Below are positions 1-8,304 of a DNA stretch of 64,000 nucleotides, piece after piece (within the stretch, counting starts at the first letter, position 1; every line of letters starts with the position of its first letter). Source of the DNA: Sphingopyxis sp. QXT-31 (GTDB taxonomy: Bacteria > Pseudomonadota > Alphaproteobacteria > Sphingomonadales > Sphingomonadaceae); the NCBI RefSeq assembly GCF_001984035.1, contig NZ_CP019449.1:806001-870000 (forward strand), written 5' to 3'. The position numbers and the translations under genes are program-made. The notes under the pieces were generated by a model that worked only from the letters and a program-made list of their open reading frames with translations, was not told the origin of the DNA and searched no databases.

Positions 1-1
1 C

Positions 2-394
2 GATGCCGGCGCCGACGATTATCTCGCCAAGCCCTTCCAGACCGAGGAACTGATCGCGCGCCTGCGCGCGCTGATCCGCCGCGCCGCGGGCAACGCGTCG
101 AGCGAGCTGATCGCGGGCAAGGTGCGCCTCGACACGCGCTCGGGCCGCGTCACGCTCGACGGCGAGCCGGTCAAGCTGACCGCGCAGGAGTATAAATTGC
201 TGTCCTACCTGCTCCACCACAAGGGCAAGGTCGTGTCGCGCACCGAGCTGATCGAGCATATCTACGACCAGGATTTCGACCGCGATTCGAACACGATCGA
301 GGTCTTCGTGACGCGCATCCGCAAGAAGCTCGGCGCCGACATCATCACCACCATCCGCGGTCTCGGCTACCAGCTCGACGACCCGCAGGGCTAA
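2..394 (+). CDS. OmpR/PhoB-family response regulator (C-terminal part, start outside window)
   Basis: The gene is open from the first bases of the window and lacks its beginning. The visible 130 residues start with the end of a receiver domain: the DAGADDYLAKPF stretch carries the conserved lysine of receiver beta-5. After a short linker comes a complete winged-helix output domain of OmpR/PhoB type, with the LTAQEYKLLSYLL and VFVTRIRKKL motifs and the terminal IRGLGYQL wing. The phosphoacceptor aspartate lies outside the window. Its stop is three bases before the sensor kinase start, so the two form a two-component operon. The pair resembles PhoP/PhoQ-type systems, but the input signal cannot be read from the sequence. 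Confidence 0.95.
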   Translation, partial: DAGADDYLAKPFQTEELIARLRALIRRAAGNASSELIAGKVRLDTRSGRVTLDGEPVKLTAQEYKLLSYLLHHKGKVVSRTELIEHIYDQDFDRDSNTIEVFVTRIRKKLGADIITTIRGLGYQLDDPQG

Positions 395-397
395 GCC

Positions 398-1798
398 ATG
401 GCGGAGGCCGACGCCCCGGCCGGAACGGTGGACACCGAAGCCGCCAAGCCCGCCGCGCTGACGAGCCGGATCACCGGCTCGCTCGCGCGGCGCATGATCG
501 CGATCGCGACGATCTGGATCTCGGTGCTGCTGCTCGGCGGGGGCTTCGCGCTCGACCGCGTGCTCACCGGCGCGATCACTCGCAACTTCGACTCCAGCCT
601 CGAATATGTGCTGATCGCGATGATCCGTTCGTCCGAAATCGGCCCCGACGGCGAGGTGCGGCTGATCGACCCGCTAGGCGATCAGCGTTTCCTCGAACCT
701 TACAGCGGCCTCTATTGGCAGATCAGCGGCGGCAGCCAGGAGCCCTATCGCTCGCGCTCCTTGTGGGAGCGCACGCTCAAGGCGCCGACCCCGCACGTCG
801 ACAACGCGCTCCACATCTACGACAGCGCGCAATTCCCCGAAGAGCAATTGCGCGTGCTCGAACGCAACGTCATCCTGCCGGGCAGCAAGATCAACTGGCG
901 CTTCCAGATCGCCCAGTCGCGCGAGGCGCTCGACCTCCAGATCCGCGCGGTGCGCGCAACCTTGATCCCCAGCCTGGCGCTGCTCGGGCTCGGGCTGATC
1001 GTGCTCGCGGCGCTCCAGACCTTCTACGGCCTGTGGCCGCTCCGCCACATCCGCCGTGCGATCGCCGCGATGCGCGGCGGCCAGCACCGCCGCGTCGTCG
1101 CGCCGCTGCCGCTCGAGGTGCAGCCGATGGTCGACGAGCTCAACGCATTGCTCGCGCACAACGAAAAGCAGGCCGAGGAAGCGCGGCTCCACGCCGGCAA
1201 TCTCGCGCACGCGCTCAAGACCCCGCTCACCGTGCTCGTCAACAGCGCGACGAGCGAAAAGTCGGAACTTGCCGAAACCGTGCGGCGCGAGGCGGCGACG
1301 ATGCAGCGCCAGGTCGACCACCACCTCGCGCGCGCGCGCGCCGTCGGCCGCCGCGGCGCGGCGCAGGCCAGAGCTAACGTCCGCGACAGCGTCGACAGCG
1401 TGTCGCGCGCGGTGGCGCTGCTACACCCCGACGCCCGCCTTGACGCCTCGGGCGACAAGACGCTGGTCGCGCGCGTCGAGCGCCAGGATCTCGACGAACT
1501 GATCGGCAACCTGCTGGAGAATGCCGCCAAATATGGTGGCGGCAGCGTCTTTGTCACCGTGCAGCGCGACGGCGGCATGGCCGAAATCCTCGTCGAGGAC
1601 GACGGCCCCGGCATCTCGCCGGTCGATCGCGTGCGCATCTTCGACCGCGGCGTTCGGCTCGACAGCGGCAAGCCGGGCACCGGGCTTGGGCTGGCGATCG
1701 TGCGTGACGTCGCCGAAATCTACGGCGGCAGCATCGCGCTCGAAGAGAGCGAGGATCTGGGCGGACTGTTGGTGCGGCTGCGGTTGCCGGCGGGGTAG
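398..1798 (+). CDS. Membrane sensor histidine kinase (PhoQ-like)
   Basis: This 466-residue kinase is the partner of the regulator just upstream. TM helices at about residues 33-54 and 188-210 flank a periplasmic sensor region of roughly 130 residues. A HAMP-like linker follows, then the H-box with His271 in the AHALKTPLTVL motif. The ATPase domain has an N-box (NLLENAAKYG, about 371-380), a G1 box (DDGPGIS, 401-407) and a G2 box (GTGLGLAIV, 427-435). It should autophosphorylate and pass phosphate to the regulator. The H-box and short dimerisation region resemble PhoQ-type kinases; the signal is unknown. Start chosen at the ATG three bases after the regulator stop. Confidence 0.95.
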   Translation: MAEADAPAGTVDTEAAKPAALTSRITGSLARRMIAIATIWISVLLLGGGFALDRVLTGAITRNFDSSLEYVLIAMIRSSEIGPDGEVRLIDPLGDQRFLEPYSGLYWQISGGSQEPYRSRSLWERTLKAPTPHVDNALHIYDSAQFPEEQLRVLERNVILPGSKINWRFQIAQSREALDLQIRAVRATLIPSLALLGLGLIVLAALQTFYGLWPLRHIRRAIAAMRGGQHRRVVAPLPLEVQPMVDELNALLAHNEKQAEEARLHAGNLAHALKTPLTVLVNSATSEKSELAETVRREAATMQRQVDHHLARARAVGRRGAAQARANVRDSVDSVSRAVALLHPDARLDASGDKTLVARVERQDLDELIGNLLENAAKYGGGSVFVTVQRDGGMAEILVEDDGPGISPVDRVRIFDRGVRLDSGKPGTGLGLAIVRDVAEIYGGSIALEESEDLGGLLVRLRLPAG

Positions 1799-1838
1799 GG
1801 GGCAGCGGCGGCTTCGGGGTGGGGAGCGGACGTTCCTA

Positions 1839-1980
1839 ATCCTCCCTGCGGCGAAGCCGTGGGGAGGGGGACCGCCGAAGGCGGTGGAGGGGTCGATGCC
1901 CGAAAAGTTGGTCTAAGGCCGCTACCCCTCCACCATGCTTCGCATGGTCCCCCTCCCCATCGCTTCGCGACAGGGAGGAT
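1839..1980. repeat. Long palindromic intergenic repeat, family A copy 1
   Basis: The 142-bp element has inverted ends (ATCCTCCCTG at the left, CAGGGAGGAT at the right). Its inner arms also pair: GGGGAGGGGGACC on the left against GGTCCCCCTCCCC on the right, and GGTGGAGGGG against CCCCTCCACC. A closely similar copy of nearly the same length lies at 27243-27386. It fills most of the 392-bp gap after the sensor kinase gene and encodes no credible protein. The rest of that gap (1981-2136) shows nothing recognisable. Confidence 0.85.
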
Positions 1981-2136
1981 TACTACGTCCGCCACCGCCC
2001 GTTTCCGCCCCCGACGAAATAGGATCGCCAGCCGAAAATCACCGCTTTCCTAAACTATTTCGCTGTGTCAGCCTTCGACCGGCTCTTTGATTCGTCGATC
2101 ACCGCCGCCGCTTCGCGACCGCTCCGAAACCCAGGC

Positions 2137-2195
2137 CTTAAGGGCACAAAGGTCACAATTCCGACCCGACGACCGGGGGCCTTTGTGACCTTAAG
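2137..2195. repeat. Inverted repeat over the GST stop codon, possible terminator
   Basis: Arms at 2137-2152 and 2180-2195 pair over 16 bases with one mismatch (CTTAAGGGCACAAAGG against CCTTTGTGACCTTAAG). The right arm contains the stop codon of the GST gene on the minus strand. It may stop transcription of that gene, although no T-run follows. Confidence 0.55.
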
Positions 2196-2880
2196 CCGCC
2201 GTCACCACCAGCCCGCGCTGCACCGCCGGCCGCGCGAGCCCGGCGTCGAGCCAGCGCTGGACATGGCCGAATCGCTCGAACCCGACGATCTCGGCGGCAT
2301 CGTAGAAGCCGATCAAATTACGCACCCAGCCGAGCAGCGAAATGTCGGCGATGCTGTATCCTTCGTCGATGATCCATTCGCGCTCCGCCAGCCGGTCGTT
2401 GAGCACCCCGAGCAGCCGCGCCGATTCCGCCGCGTAGCGGTCGCGCGGACGCTTGTCCTCATAGTCCTTGCCGGCGAATTTGTGGAAGAAGCCGAGCTGG
2501 CCGAACATCGGCCCCGCGCCGCCCATCTGCCACATCAGCCACTGGATCGTCTCGTAGCGCGTCGCGGGATCGGCCGACAGAAACTGGCCGCTCTTGTCCG
2601 CCAGATAGATCAGGATCGCGCCCGATTCGAACAAAGCCAGCGGCTTGCCGCCCGGCCCGTTCGGGTCGAGGATCGCGGGAATCTTGCCATTGGGATTGAG
2701 CGCGAGGAACGCCGGATCGTGGCTCTCGTTCGCCATGATATCGATCCGGTGCGGCTCATAGGGCAGGCCGCTTTCCTCGAGCATGATCCCGACCTTCACC
2801 CCATTGGGCGTCGGCGCCGAGAAGAGCTGGAGCCAGTCGGGATGCTGCGCCGGCCATTTGGCGAAGATCGGGTGCGTCAT
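2191..2880 (-). CDS. Nu-class glutathione S-transferase, YfcG-like disulfide oxidoreductase
   Basis: This 229-residue cytosolic protein has a thioredoxin-like N-terminal half and an all-helical C-terminal half. The NGVKVGIMLEESGLPYE motif near the start and the NPNGKIPAILDPNGPGG and ALFESGAILIYLA motifs match the YfcG/YghU (nu-class) group. In characterised members this group binds two glutathiones and reduces disulfides. The ATG at 2880 overlaps the chorismate mutase stop by four bases, and the start matches the normal family N-terminus, so the longer upstream frame is rejected. The two genes are probably co-transcribed. The physiological substrate cannot be told. Confidence 0.93.
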   Translation of the reverse strand: MTHPIFAKWPAQHPDWLQLFSAPTPNGVKVGIMLEESGLPYEPHRIDIMANESHDPAFLALNPNGKIPAILDPNGPGGKPLALFESGAILIYLADKSGQFLSADPATRYETIQWLMWQMGGAGPMFGQLGFFHKFAGKDYEDKRPRDRYAAESARLLGVLNDRLAEREWIIDEGYSIADISLLGWVRNLIGFYDAAEIVGFERFGHVQRWLDAGLARPAVQRGLVVTAA

Positions 2881-3164
2881 GCGTCCTGCTCCCGCTTCGC
2901 CTTCTGGTGGTGGCGGATCACTTCCTCGATGATGAAGCGCAGGAATTTCTCGGTGAAATCGGGGTCGAGGTCGGCGTCGCGCGCCAGTTCGCGCAGGCGA
3001 CCGATCTGGCGCTCCTCGCGGCCCGGATCGGCGGGGGGCAGGCCTTCGCGCGCCTTTAGTTCGCCGACCGCCTTGGTCACCTTGAACCGTTCGGCGAGCA
3101 TATAGACGAGCGCCGCGTCGATATTGTCGATGCTCTGGCGGTAACGGCTCAGCTGGTCGTCCAT
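2877..3164 (-). CDS. Chorismate mutase, AroQ type
   Basis: This is a 95-residue stand-alone chorismate mutase of the all-helical AroQ class. It should convert chorismate to prephenate, the branch point to phenylalanine and tyrosine. The first helix (RQSIDNIDAALVYMLAERFKV), the KAVGELKAREGLPPADPGRE stretch and the C-terminal FIIEEVIRHHQ helix give the family pattern. Its length is normal for the monofunctional enzyme. It overlaps the GST gene start by four bases (ATGA), indicating translational coupling, and is divergent from the polyprenyl synthase gene. Confidence 0.93.
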   Translation of the reverse strand: MDDQLSRYRQSIDNIDAALVYMLAERFKVTKAVGELKAREGLPPADPGREERQIGRLRELARDADLDPDFTEKFLRFIIEEVIRHHQKAKREQDA

Positions 3165-3268
3165 GGTCGGCTCCTCTTATGCCCGGCACGCTTGGCACCG
3201 CGGGGGCGTCCAAAGCAAGCCGAAAGTCGTTGCAAAATGATGGCCCTCCGGCCAATGCGGCACCTGTC

Positions 3269-4282
3269 ATGAGTGCCGAAATCTACCGCCTCCACGGCGA
3301 CAAGCCGCCTTCGCTCGACCCGATGATGGCGCTCGTCGCCGCCGACATGAACGAGGTCAATGCGGTCATCCTCGACCGCATGCAGTCCGAAGTGCCGCTG
3401 ATCCCCGAACTCGCCGGTCACCTGATCGCGGGCGGCGGCAAGCGCATGCGGCCGATGCTGACACTCGCCTGCGGCAAGCTGCTCGACTATCCGGGCCGCC
3501 GTCACTGCAAGCTCGCCGCCGCGGTCGAATTCATCCACACCGCGACGCTGCTCCACGACGACGTCGTCGACGGCTCCGACCTCCGCCGCGGCCGCAAGAC
3601 CGCGAACATCATCTGGGGCAATAGTGCTTCCGTCTTGGTCGGCGACTTCCTGTTCAGCCGCGCCTTCGAGGTGATGGTCGAGGACGGTTCGCTCAAGGTG
3701 CTCAAGATTTTGAGCCGCGCGTCGGCGGTGATCGCTGAGGGCGAGGTCAACCAGCTCTCGGCACAGCGCCGGATCGAGACGAGCGAGGACCAGTATCTCG
3801 CGATCATCAACGCCAAGACCGCCGAGCTCTTCGCCGCCGCGTGCAAGATCGCTGCGGTCGTCGCCGAACGCGACGACGCGACCGAGGCCGCGCTCGACAG
3901 CTATGGCCGCAACCTTGGCGTCGCTTTCCAGCTGGTCGACGATGCGATCGACTATGTCTCGGACGCCGAGACGATGGGCAAAGGCGTCGGCGACGACTTC
4001 CGCGACGGCAAGGTCACGCTGCCGGTGATCCTCGCCTATGCGCGCGGCAATGCCGAGGAGCGCGAATTCTGGAAACAGGCGATCGTCGGCCACCGCAGCT
4101 CGGACGAGGACCTCGCTTATGCCACCTCGCTGCTCCACAAGCATGACACGATCGCCGACACGCTGGCGCGCGCGCGCCATTATGGCCAGCGCGCGGTCGA
4201 TGCGATCGGCGGCTTCCGCGCCAGCCAGGCCAAGGCGGCGCTGACCGAGGCCGTCGCTTTCGCGGTCGCCCGCGCCTACTGA
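3269..4282 (+). CDS. Long-chain polyprenyl diphosphate synthase (quinone side chain)
   Basis: This 337-residue trans-prenyltransferase should condense isopentenyl diphosphate units to make the ubiquinone side-chain precursor. The GGGKRMRP substrate-binding motif is at 55-62, the first aspartate-rich motif DDVVD at 97-101 and the second, DDAID, at 224-228. Sphingomonads carry ubiquinone-10, so a decaprenyl product is likely, but chain length cannot be read reliably from these motifs. The frame opens at 3179; I chose the ATG at 3269 because the family N-terminus begins there and the preceding 30 residues look like untranslated leader. Confidence 0.92.
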   Translation: MSAEIYRLHGDKPPSLDPMMALVAADMNEVNAVILDRMQSEVPLIPELAGHLIAGGGKRMRPMLTLACGKLLDYPGRRHCKLAAAVEFIHTATLLHDDVVDGSDLRRGRKTANIIWGNSASVLVGDFLFSRAFEVMVEDGSLKVLKILSRASAVIAEGEVNQLSAQRRIETSEDQYLAIINAKTAELFAAACKIAAVVAERDDATEAALDSYGRNLGVAFQLVDDAIDYVSDAETMGKGVGDDFRDGKVTLPVILAYARGNAEEREFWKQAIVGHRSSDEDLAYATSLLHKHDTIADTLARARHYGQRAVDAIGGFRASQAKAALTEAVAFAVARAY

Positions 4283-4320
4283 ATATTCAGAATTTCCCGC
4301 GACAGCGGGATTCCATTTTT

Positions 4321-4391
4321 CTTCTTCGCGCCTTTGCGCCTTTGCGTGAAACCAGAAAAATCTCACGCAAAGGCGCAAAGGCGCGAAGAAG
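4321..4391. repeat. Perfect 29-bp inverted repeat, family B palindrome
   Basis: Arms at 4321-4349 and 4363-4391 are exact reverse complements around a 13-base loop. Each arm contains two copies of a CGCAAAGG/CCTTTGCG unit. Related single arms occur at 36061-36093 and 36294-36332. It lies between the polyprenyl synthase stop and the DUF1801 gene and could form a very stable RNA hairpin. Confidence 0.9.
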
Positions 4392-4411
4392 GATATAGGG
4401 GAGCTGGCGGA

Positions 4412-4798
4412 ATGGCGATGATGGGTCCTGCGGCGGAAAGCCCTGACGCTTACATCGCTGCGCTTTCGCGATGGCAGCGCGAGCTCTGCGAGATGTTGCG
4501 CGCCGCCGTGCTACGCGCCGCCGCCTTCGACGAGACGATCAAATGGACCAACCTCGTCTTCCTGGCCAACGGGCCGTGCATCCTGATCCGCGCCGAGGAG
4601 CATCGTGTGCTGCTCGGTTTCTGGCGCGGCAAAAGGCTGCGCGAGATCGAGCCGCGGATCAAGGCGAGCGGCAAATATGAGCTCGGCAATCTTGTGATGA
4701 CCGCGGAGACGGTGGTCGATCCCGCGATGGTCGAGCGGCTCGCCGCCGAGGCCTACCGGCTTAATTTCGAACTCGGCAATCCGTCGACAAGAACATGA
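4412..4798 (+). CDS. DUF1801 domain protein
   Basis: The 128-residue protein has the DUF1801 (YdhG-like) pattern: a helical start, FDETIKWTNLVFLANGPCILI in the middle and a GFWRGKRL strand. The biochemical role of the family is not established. The frame extends upstream to 4334, but that part lies inside the palindrome. The ATG at 4412 has a purine-rich GGGGAG upstream and gives the usual family length. Its stop overlaps the helicase start (ATGA), so the two genes are translationally coupled. Confidence 0.85.
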   Translation: MAMMGPAAESPDAYIAALSRWQRELCEMLRAAVLRAAAFDETIKWTNLVFLANGPCILIRAEEHRVLLGFWRGKRLREIEPRIKASGKYELGNLVMTAETVVDPAMVERLAAEAYRLNFELGNPSTRT

Positions 4799-7260
4799 GC
4801 CTCACGCTTCCGATCGACGCGGTGCTGCCCGATATCATGGCGGCGCTGACGCTGAAGCCCAATGTCGTCGTCGTCGCGCCGCCCGGCGCCGGCAAGACGA
4901 CGCGCGTCGCGCCCGAAATATTGAAGCAGCCGTGGTGCAAGGGCGCGGTGTGGCTGCTCTCGCCCCGCCGCCTCGCCGCACGCGCCGCCGCCGAACGCAT
5001 CGCCGAGGAGACGGGGACGAAGGTCGGCGAGCTCGTCGGCTACGCCACCCGCCTCGACAGCAAACAGTCGAAGGACACACGCCTGCTGGTGATGACGCCC
5101 GGGCTGTTCCGCAACCGCATCCTCGACGATCCCGAACTGGGCGGCGTCACCGCGGTGCTGTTCGACGAAGTGCACGAGCGCAGCCTCGACGGCGATTTCG
5201 CACTCGCGTTGGCGATCGACGCGCAGCAGGGTCTGCGCGACGACCTCCGCCTCGTCGCCATGTCGGCGACGCTCGACGGAGCACGTTTCGGCGCGCTGCT
5301 TGGCAATGCGCCGGTGGTGAAGAGCGAGGGCAAGAGCTGGCCGCTCGACCTGCGCCACATCGGCCGCCGCGCCGAGGACCGGCTCGAGGTCGCTGTGGTC
5401 GCCGCGGTACGGCAGGCGCTCGCCGAAGAACCCGAGGGCGATATCCTGACCTTCCTGCCCGGCGCGGGCGACATCGAACGCGCCGCGACCGCGGTCGAGG
5501 AGGCGCGGTTGCCGCTCGTCGTGCACAGGCTTCACGGCCAGATCGACCCGGCGCTGCAACGCGCCGCGCTAGTTCGCGACCCCGCCGGGAAGCGCAAGTT
5601 GATTCTCGCGACGAGTATCGCCGAGACCAGCCTGACCATCGAGGGCGTGCGTATCGTCATCGACGCCGGCCTCTCGCGCCGCCCGCGCTTCGACAAGGCG
5701 GCGGGTATCGCGCGGCTCGTCACCGAACGCGCGAGCCAGGCCTCTGCCACCCAGCGCGCGGGCCGCGCGGCGCGGCAGGGGCCGGGGGTCGCCTACCGCC
5801 TGTGGGAAGCCGCGGCGACCGCGGGCATGCCGCCCTTCGACCCGCCCGAGATTCACGAGAACGACCTGATGCCCGTCGTGCTCGATTGCGCGAGCTGGGG
5901 CATCGTCGATCCGCGCCAGCTCGGTTGGCTCGACCCGCCATCGCCCGCCGCGATTTCGGAGGCCAAGACGCGGTTGCAGGCGATCGGCGCGCTCGCCGCC
6001 GACGGGCGGATCACCCCGCACGGCCACGCGCTCGCCGCGATCCCGCTGCCCGTGCCGCTCGCGCATATGATCCTCGACGCCGCCGCGGCGGGCGAGGCCG
6101 AACTCGCCGCGCGGCTTGCGGTGCTGCTCACCGAACCGGGGCTCGGCGGGCGCGGGGTCGATGTCGAGGCACGGCTCCAGCGCTGGAAGGAGTCGCGGAA
6201 CGACCGCGCCGAGGGCGCCTGGCGGCTCGCGCGGCGGCTCGCATCGCTGGCCGAGAAGCGCGTCGGCGATGGCGCGCCGCTGACCTCGCGCTCGGTCGGC
6301 GGCTGGATCGCGACCGCTTGGCCCGACCGCGTCGCGCGGCAGCGCGCCGGGCAGCGCGGCGAATATTTGAGCGTCGGCGGCCGCGCCTACAAGCTCGACC
6401 CGCTCGAACCGCTCGCGGGCAGTGAGTGGCTCGCCATCGCCGATGCGCAGGGCCATGCAGCGGGCGTTCGCATTCTCGCCGCGGCGCCGATCGCGCAGGT
6501 CGAGGTGGAGGCGATATTCGCCGACCGTATCGTCGCCCATTCGGGCAGCAGTTACGACGCGGCGAACGACCGCGTCGATCATCGCCGCGAACGGCGGCTC
6601 GGCGCAATCGCGCTGACCAGCGGTAAGGCGGGGCGCGAGGAAAGCGCTGAGGACGACGCCGCGCTGCGGCTCGTGGCGGTGCGCGACAAGGGGCTGGGGC
6701 TGATCGGCTGGGGCCCGGCGGCGCAGGCCTTGCGGCTGCGCGCCTCTTTCGCCGGGATCGACGCGCTGTCGACCGCGGCGCTTGCCGACAGCATCGATTT
6801 CTGGCTCGCGCCGCTTTTGCCCGGATGCCGGGGCCTCCGCGATATCGGCGACCGGCGGCTGACCGAGGCGCTGATGGGGCTGCTCGACTGGCCGGCGCGG
6901 CAATTGCTCGAAAAGCGCGCGCCCGACGATTATGTCACGCCCGCGGGCAGCCATCACAGGATCGACTATGGCGCCGACGGCGGGCCGCAGGTCAGCGTGC
7001 GCGTGCAGGAGATGTTCGGGCTGGCGCGCCATCCGACCGTCGGCGAGCCGCCGGTGCCTTTGGTGCTCGCGCTGACCTCACCCGCGCACCGCCCGATCCA
7101 GACGACGCGCGATATCGCGAGTTTCTGGAGCGGCAGCTGGCACGAGGTGGCGCGGGAGATGCGCGGGCGTTATCCCAAGCACAGCTGGCCCGACGACCCC
7201 GCGACCGCGCGCCCGACCCTGCTCACTAAGGCGGCGCAGGCGCGGCGCGACGGGGCGTGA
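4795..7260 (+). CDS. hrpB: ATP-dependent RNA helicase HrpB
   Basis: This 821-residue DExH-box helicase has Walker A GAGKTT at 31-36, a DEVH box at 124-127 and motif III SAT at 157-159. The helicase C domain includes ATSIAETSLTIEGV and QRAGRAAR. A long C-terminal region ends in the GRYPKHSWPDDP motif that marks HrpB. Length matches the family (about 820). Known HrpB proteins are non-essential helicases with poorly defined RNA substrates. It overlaps the DUF1801 gene by four bases. Confidence 0.95.
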   Translation: MSLTLPIDAVLPDIMAALTLKPNVVVVAPPGAGKTTRVAPEILKQPWCKGAVWLLSPRRLAARAAAERIAEETGTKVGELVGYATRLDSKQSKDTRLLVMTPGLFRNRILDDPELGGVTAVLFDEVHERSLDGDFALALAIDAQQGLRDDLRLVAMSATLDGARFGALLGNAPVVKSEGKSWPLDLRHIGRRAEDRLEVAVVAAVRQALAEEPEGDILTFLPGAGDIERAATAVEEARLPLVVHRLHGQIDPALQRAALVRDPAGKRKLILATSIAETSLTIEGVRIVIDAGLSRRPRFDKAAGIARLVTERASQASATQRAGRAARQGPGVAYRLWEAAATAGMPPFDPPEIHENDLMPVVLDCASWGIVDPRQLGWLDPPSPAAISEAKTRLQAIGALAADGRITPHGHALAAIPLPVPLAHMILDAAAAGEAELAARLAVLLTEPGLGGRGVDVEARLQRWKESRNDRAEGAWRLARRLASLAEKRVGDGAPLTSRSVGGWIATAWPDRVARQRAGQRGEYLSVGGRAYKLDPLEPLAGSEWLAIADAQGHAAGVRILAAAPIAQVEVEAIFADRIVAHSGSSYDAANDRVDHRRERRLGAIALTSGKAGREESAEDDAALRLVAVRDKGLGLIGWGPAAQALRLRASFAGIDALSTAALADSIDFWLAPLLPGCRGLRDIGDRRLTEALMGLLDWPARQLLEKRAPDDYVTPAGSHHRIDYGADGGPQVSVRVQEMFGLARHPTVGEPPVPLVLALTSPAHRPIQTTRDIASFWSGSWHEVAREMRGRYPKHSWPDDPATARPTLLTKAAQARRDGA

Positions 7261-7328
7261 CGATCACCCTTTTCGTCGGCGCACCGACGCGCTAAGGCGC
7301 GGCAAAGGCTCCATCCGAGGACGAGAAT

Positions 7329-7607
7329 ATGAAGGCGCGCATTTTCCAGAAGCCCAAGAACGCGATGCAGTCGGGGCGCGCGGGCACGCAGCGCTGGATG
7401 CTCGAATTCGCGCCCGCCGAGGCGCGCAAGGCCGATCCGCTGATGGGCTGGGCGGGTAGCGGCGATACGCAGCGCCAGCTGCGGCTGGGCTTCGCGACGC
7501 AGGAGGAAGCGGTCGCCTATGCGGAGCGCAACGGCATCGATGCCGAAGTGATTGCGACCCCCGAACGCAAGCTCAAAATCCAGGCCTACGCCGACAATTT
7601 CCGCTGA
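7329..7607 (+). CDS. Complex I accessory subunit, NDUFS4-like (ETC complex I subunit conserved region)
   Basis: This 92-residue protein begins MKARIFQKPKNAMQSG and contains TQRWMLEFAP, DPLMGWAGSGDTQRQLRLGF and EEAVAYAER. These match the bacterial homologue of NDUFS4, found in alphaproteobacteria as an accessory subunit at the peripheral arm of NADH:quinone oxidoreductase. It stands alone, away from any nuo operon, which is usual for this gene in the class. A purine-rich CCGAGGACGAGAAT precedes the start. Confidence 0.92.
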   Translation: MKARIFQKPKNAMQSGRAGTQRWMLEFAPAEARKADPLMGWAGSGDTQRQLRLGFATQEEAVAYAERNGIDAEVIATPERKLKIQAYADNFR

Positions 7608-7615
7608 GTAGCGCG

Positions 7616-7635
7616 GCCCCCGCGTCGGCGGGGGC
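7616..7635. terminator. GC hairpin between convergent genes
   Basis: An 8-bp GC stem (GCCCCCGC pairing with GCGGGGGC, loop GTCG) lies between the complex I subunit gene and the convergent DUF4170 gene. No T-run follows, so terminator function is plausible but not demonstrated. Confidence 0.5.
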
Positions 7636-7644
7636 GGCTGACTA

Positions 7645-7860
7645 TTATTCCGCGTCGGGCTGCAGCAATTTGTGCAGATGCACCACGACATATTTCATTT
7701 CGGCGTCGTCGACGGTGCGCTGCGCAGCGCTGCGCCACGCCTTTTCGGCGCTCTTGTAATCGGGATAGAGGCCGACGACGTCGAGGTCGTGGAGGTCGAC
7801 GAAGTCGAGGCCCTGCGGGTCGCTGACGCGGCCGCCGAACACCAGGTGCAATTTGCTCAT
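7645..7860 (-). CDS. DUF4170 protein
   Basis: A 71-residue protein with LHLVFGGRVSDP at the start and VVGLYPDYKSAEKAWRSAAQRTVDDAEMKYVVVHLHKLL in the rest, the DUF4170 pattern common in alphaproteobacteria. No function is known. The fold is probably a small alpha/beta domain; no signal peptide or membrane helix is visible. It is convergent with the complex I subunit gene. Confidence 0.88.
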   Translation of the reverse strand: MSKLHLVFGGRVSDPQGLDFVDLHDLDVVGLYPDYKSAEKAWRSAAQRTVDDAEMKYVVVHLHKLLQPDAE

Positions 7861-7932
7861 GATGGCTTTCCTAGCAGCGAAGGGGAGAAGCCGCGCCCCC
7901 TATCAGCGCCGCGCCGTTCGGGCAAGATGGCC

Positions 7933-8304
7933 TCAAGCCTCGCTGTCCTCGTCCTTGCCGCTGCGACCTTTCGGCAGAAGAGCGCCCAGCAGCGCTCCGA
8001 TTGCCACCGCGCCCGCGACGAGCGCGACCGGCTGTTTTTCGGCGACATCCTTGAGCTTCGAGTTCGCACGCCTGGCCTGTACCTTGCCCTTGGCGAGCGC
8101 CTCGCCGGCGGCATCGCGGGCGACCGCCGCTTGTTCGGCGCCCTTCGCGGCGAGCTCGCTCGTCGCGGCGCGCGCGCGGCCGTAACCGTCCTGGATGCGC
8201 GCCTTGGCCGCCTCGGCGGTCTGCTTCGCATTTTCGGCGGTTTTCTGCGCAACTTCACTCACTTTCGCGGTGGTTTCGCGGGCGGTTTCACTGAGCGGCT
8301 TCAT
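7933..8304 (-). CDS. Alanine-rich amphipathic-helix protein with membrane tail
   Basis: A 123-residue hypothetical protein. The first 85 residues are a long Ala/Lys/Glu-rich amphipathic helix (repeated KTAENAKQ-like heptads, LEA- or apolipoprotein-like). It ends in EKQPVALVAGAVAIGALLGALLPK, a single membrane helix preceded by the KQP motif typical of DUF883/ElaB-type tail-anchored proteins. Its start overlaps the end of the upstream gene by 17 bases, so it is the last gene of the small membrane-protein operon. By analogy it may associate with the inner membrane under stress; this is inference. Confidence 0.75.
   Translation of the reverse strand: MKPLSETARETTAKVSEVAQKTAENAKQTAEAAKARIQDGYGRARAATSELAAKGAEQAAVARDAAGEALAKGKVQARRANSKLKDVAEKQPVALVAGAVAIGALLGALLPKGRSGKDEDSEA

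Noticed and set aside
3149-4378. 409-codon minus-strand frame opposite the polyprenyl synthase gene
   Set aside because: Shadow frame; its start lies in the palindrome at 4321-4391 and the sequence matches no family.
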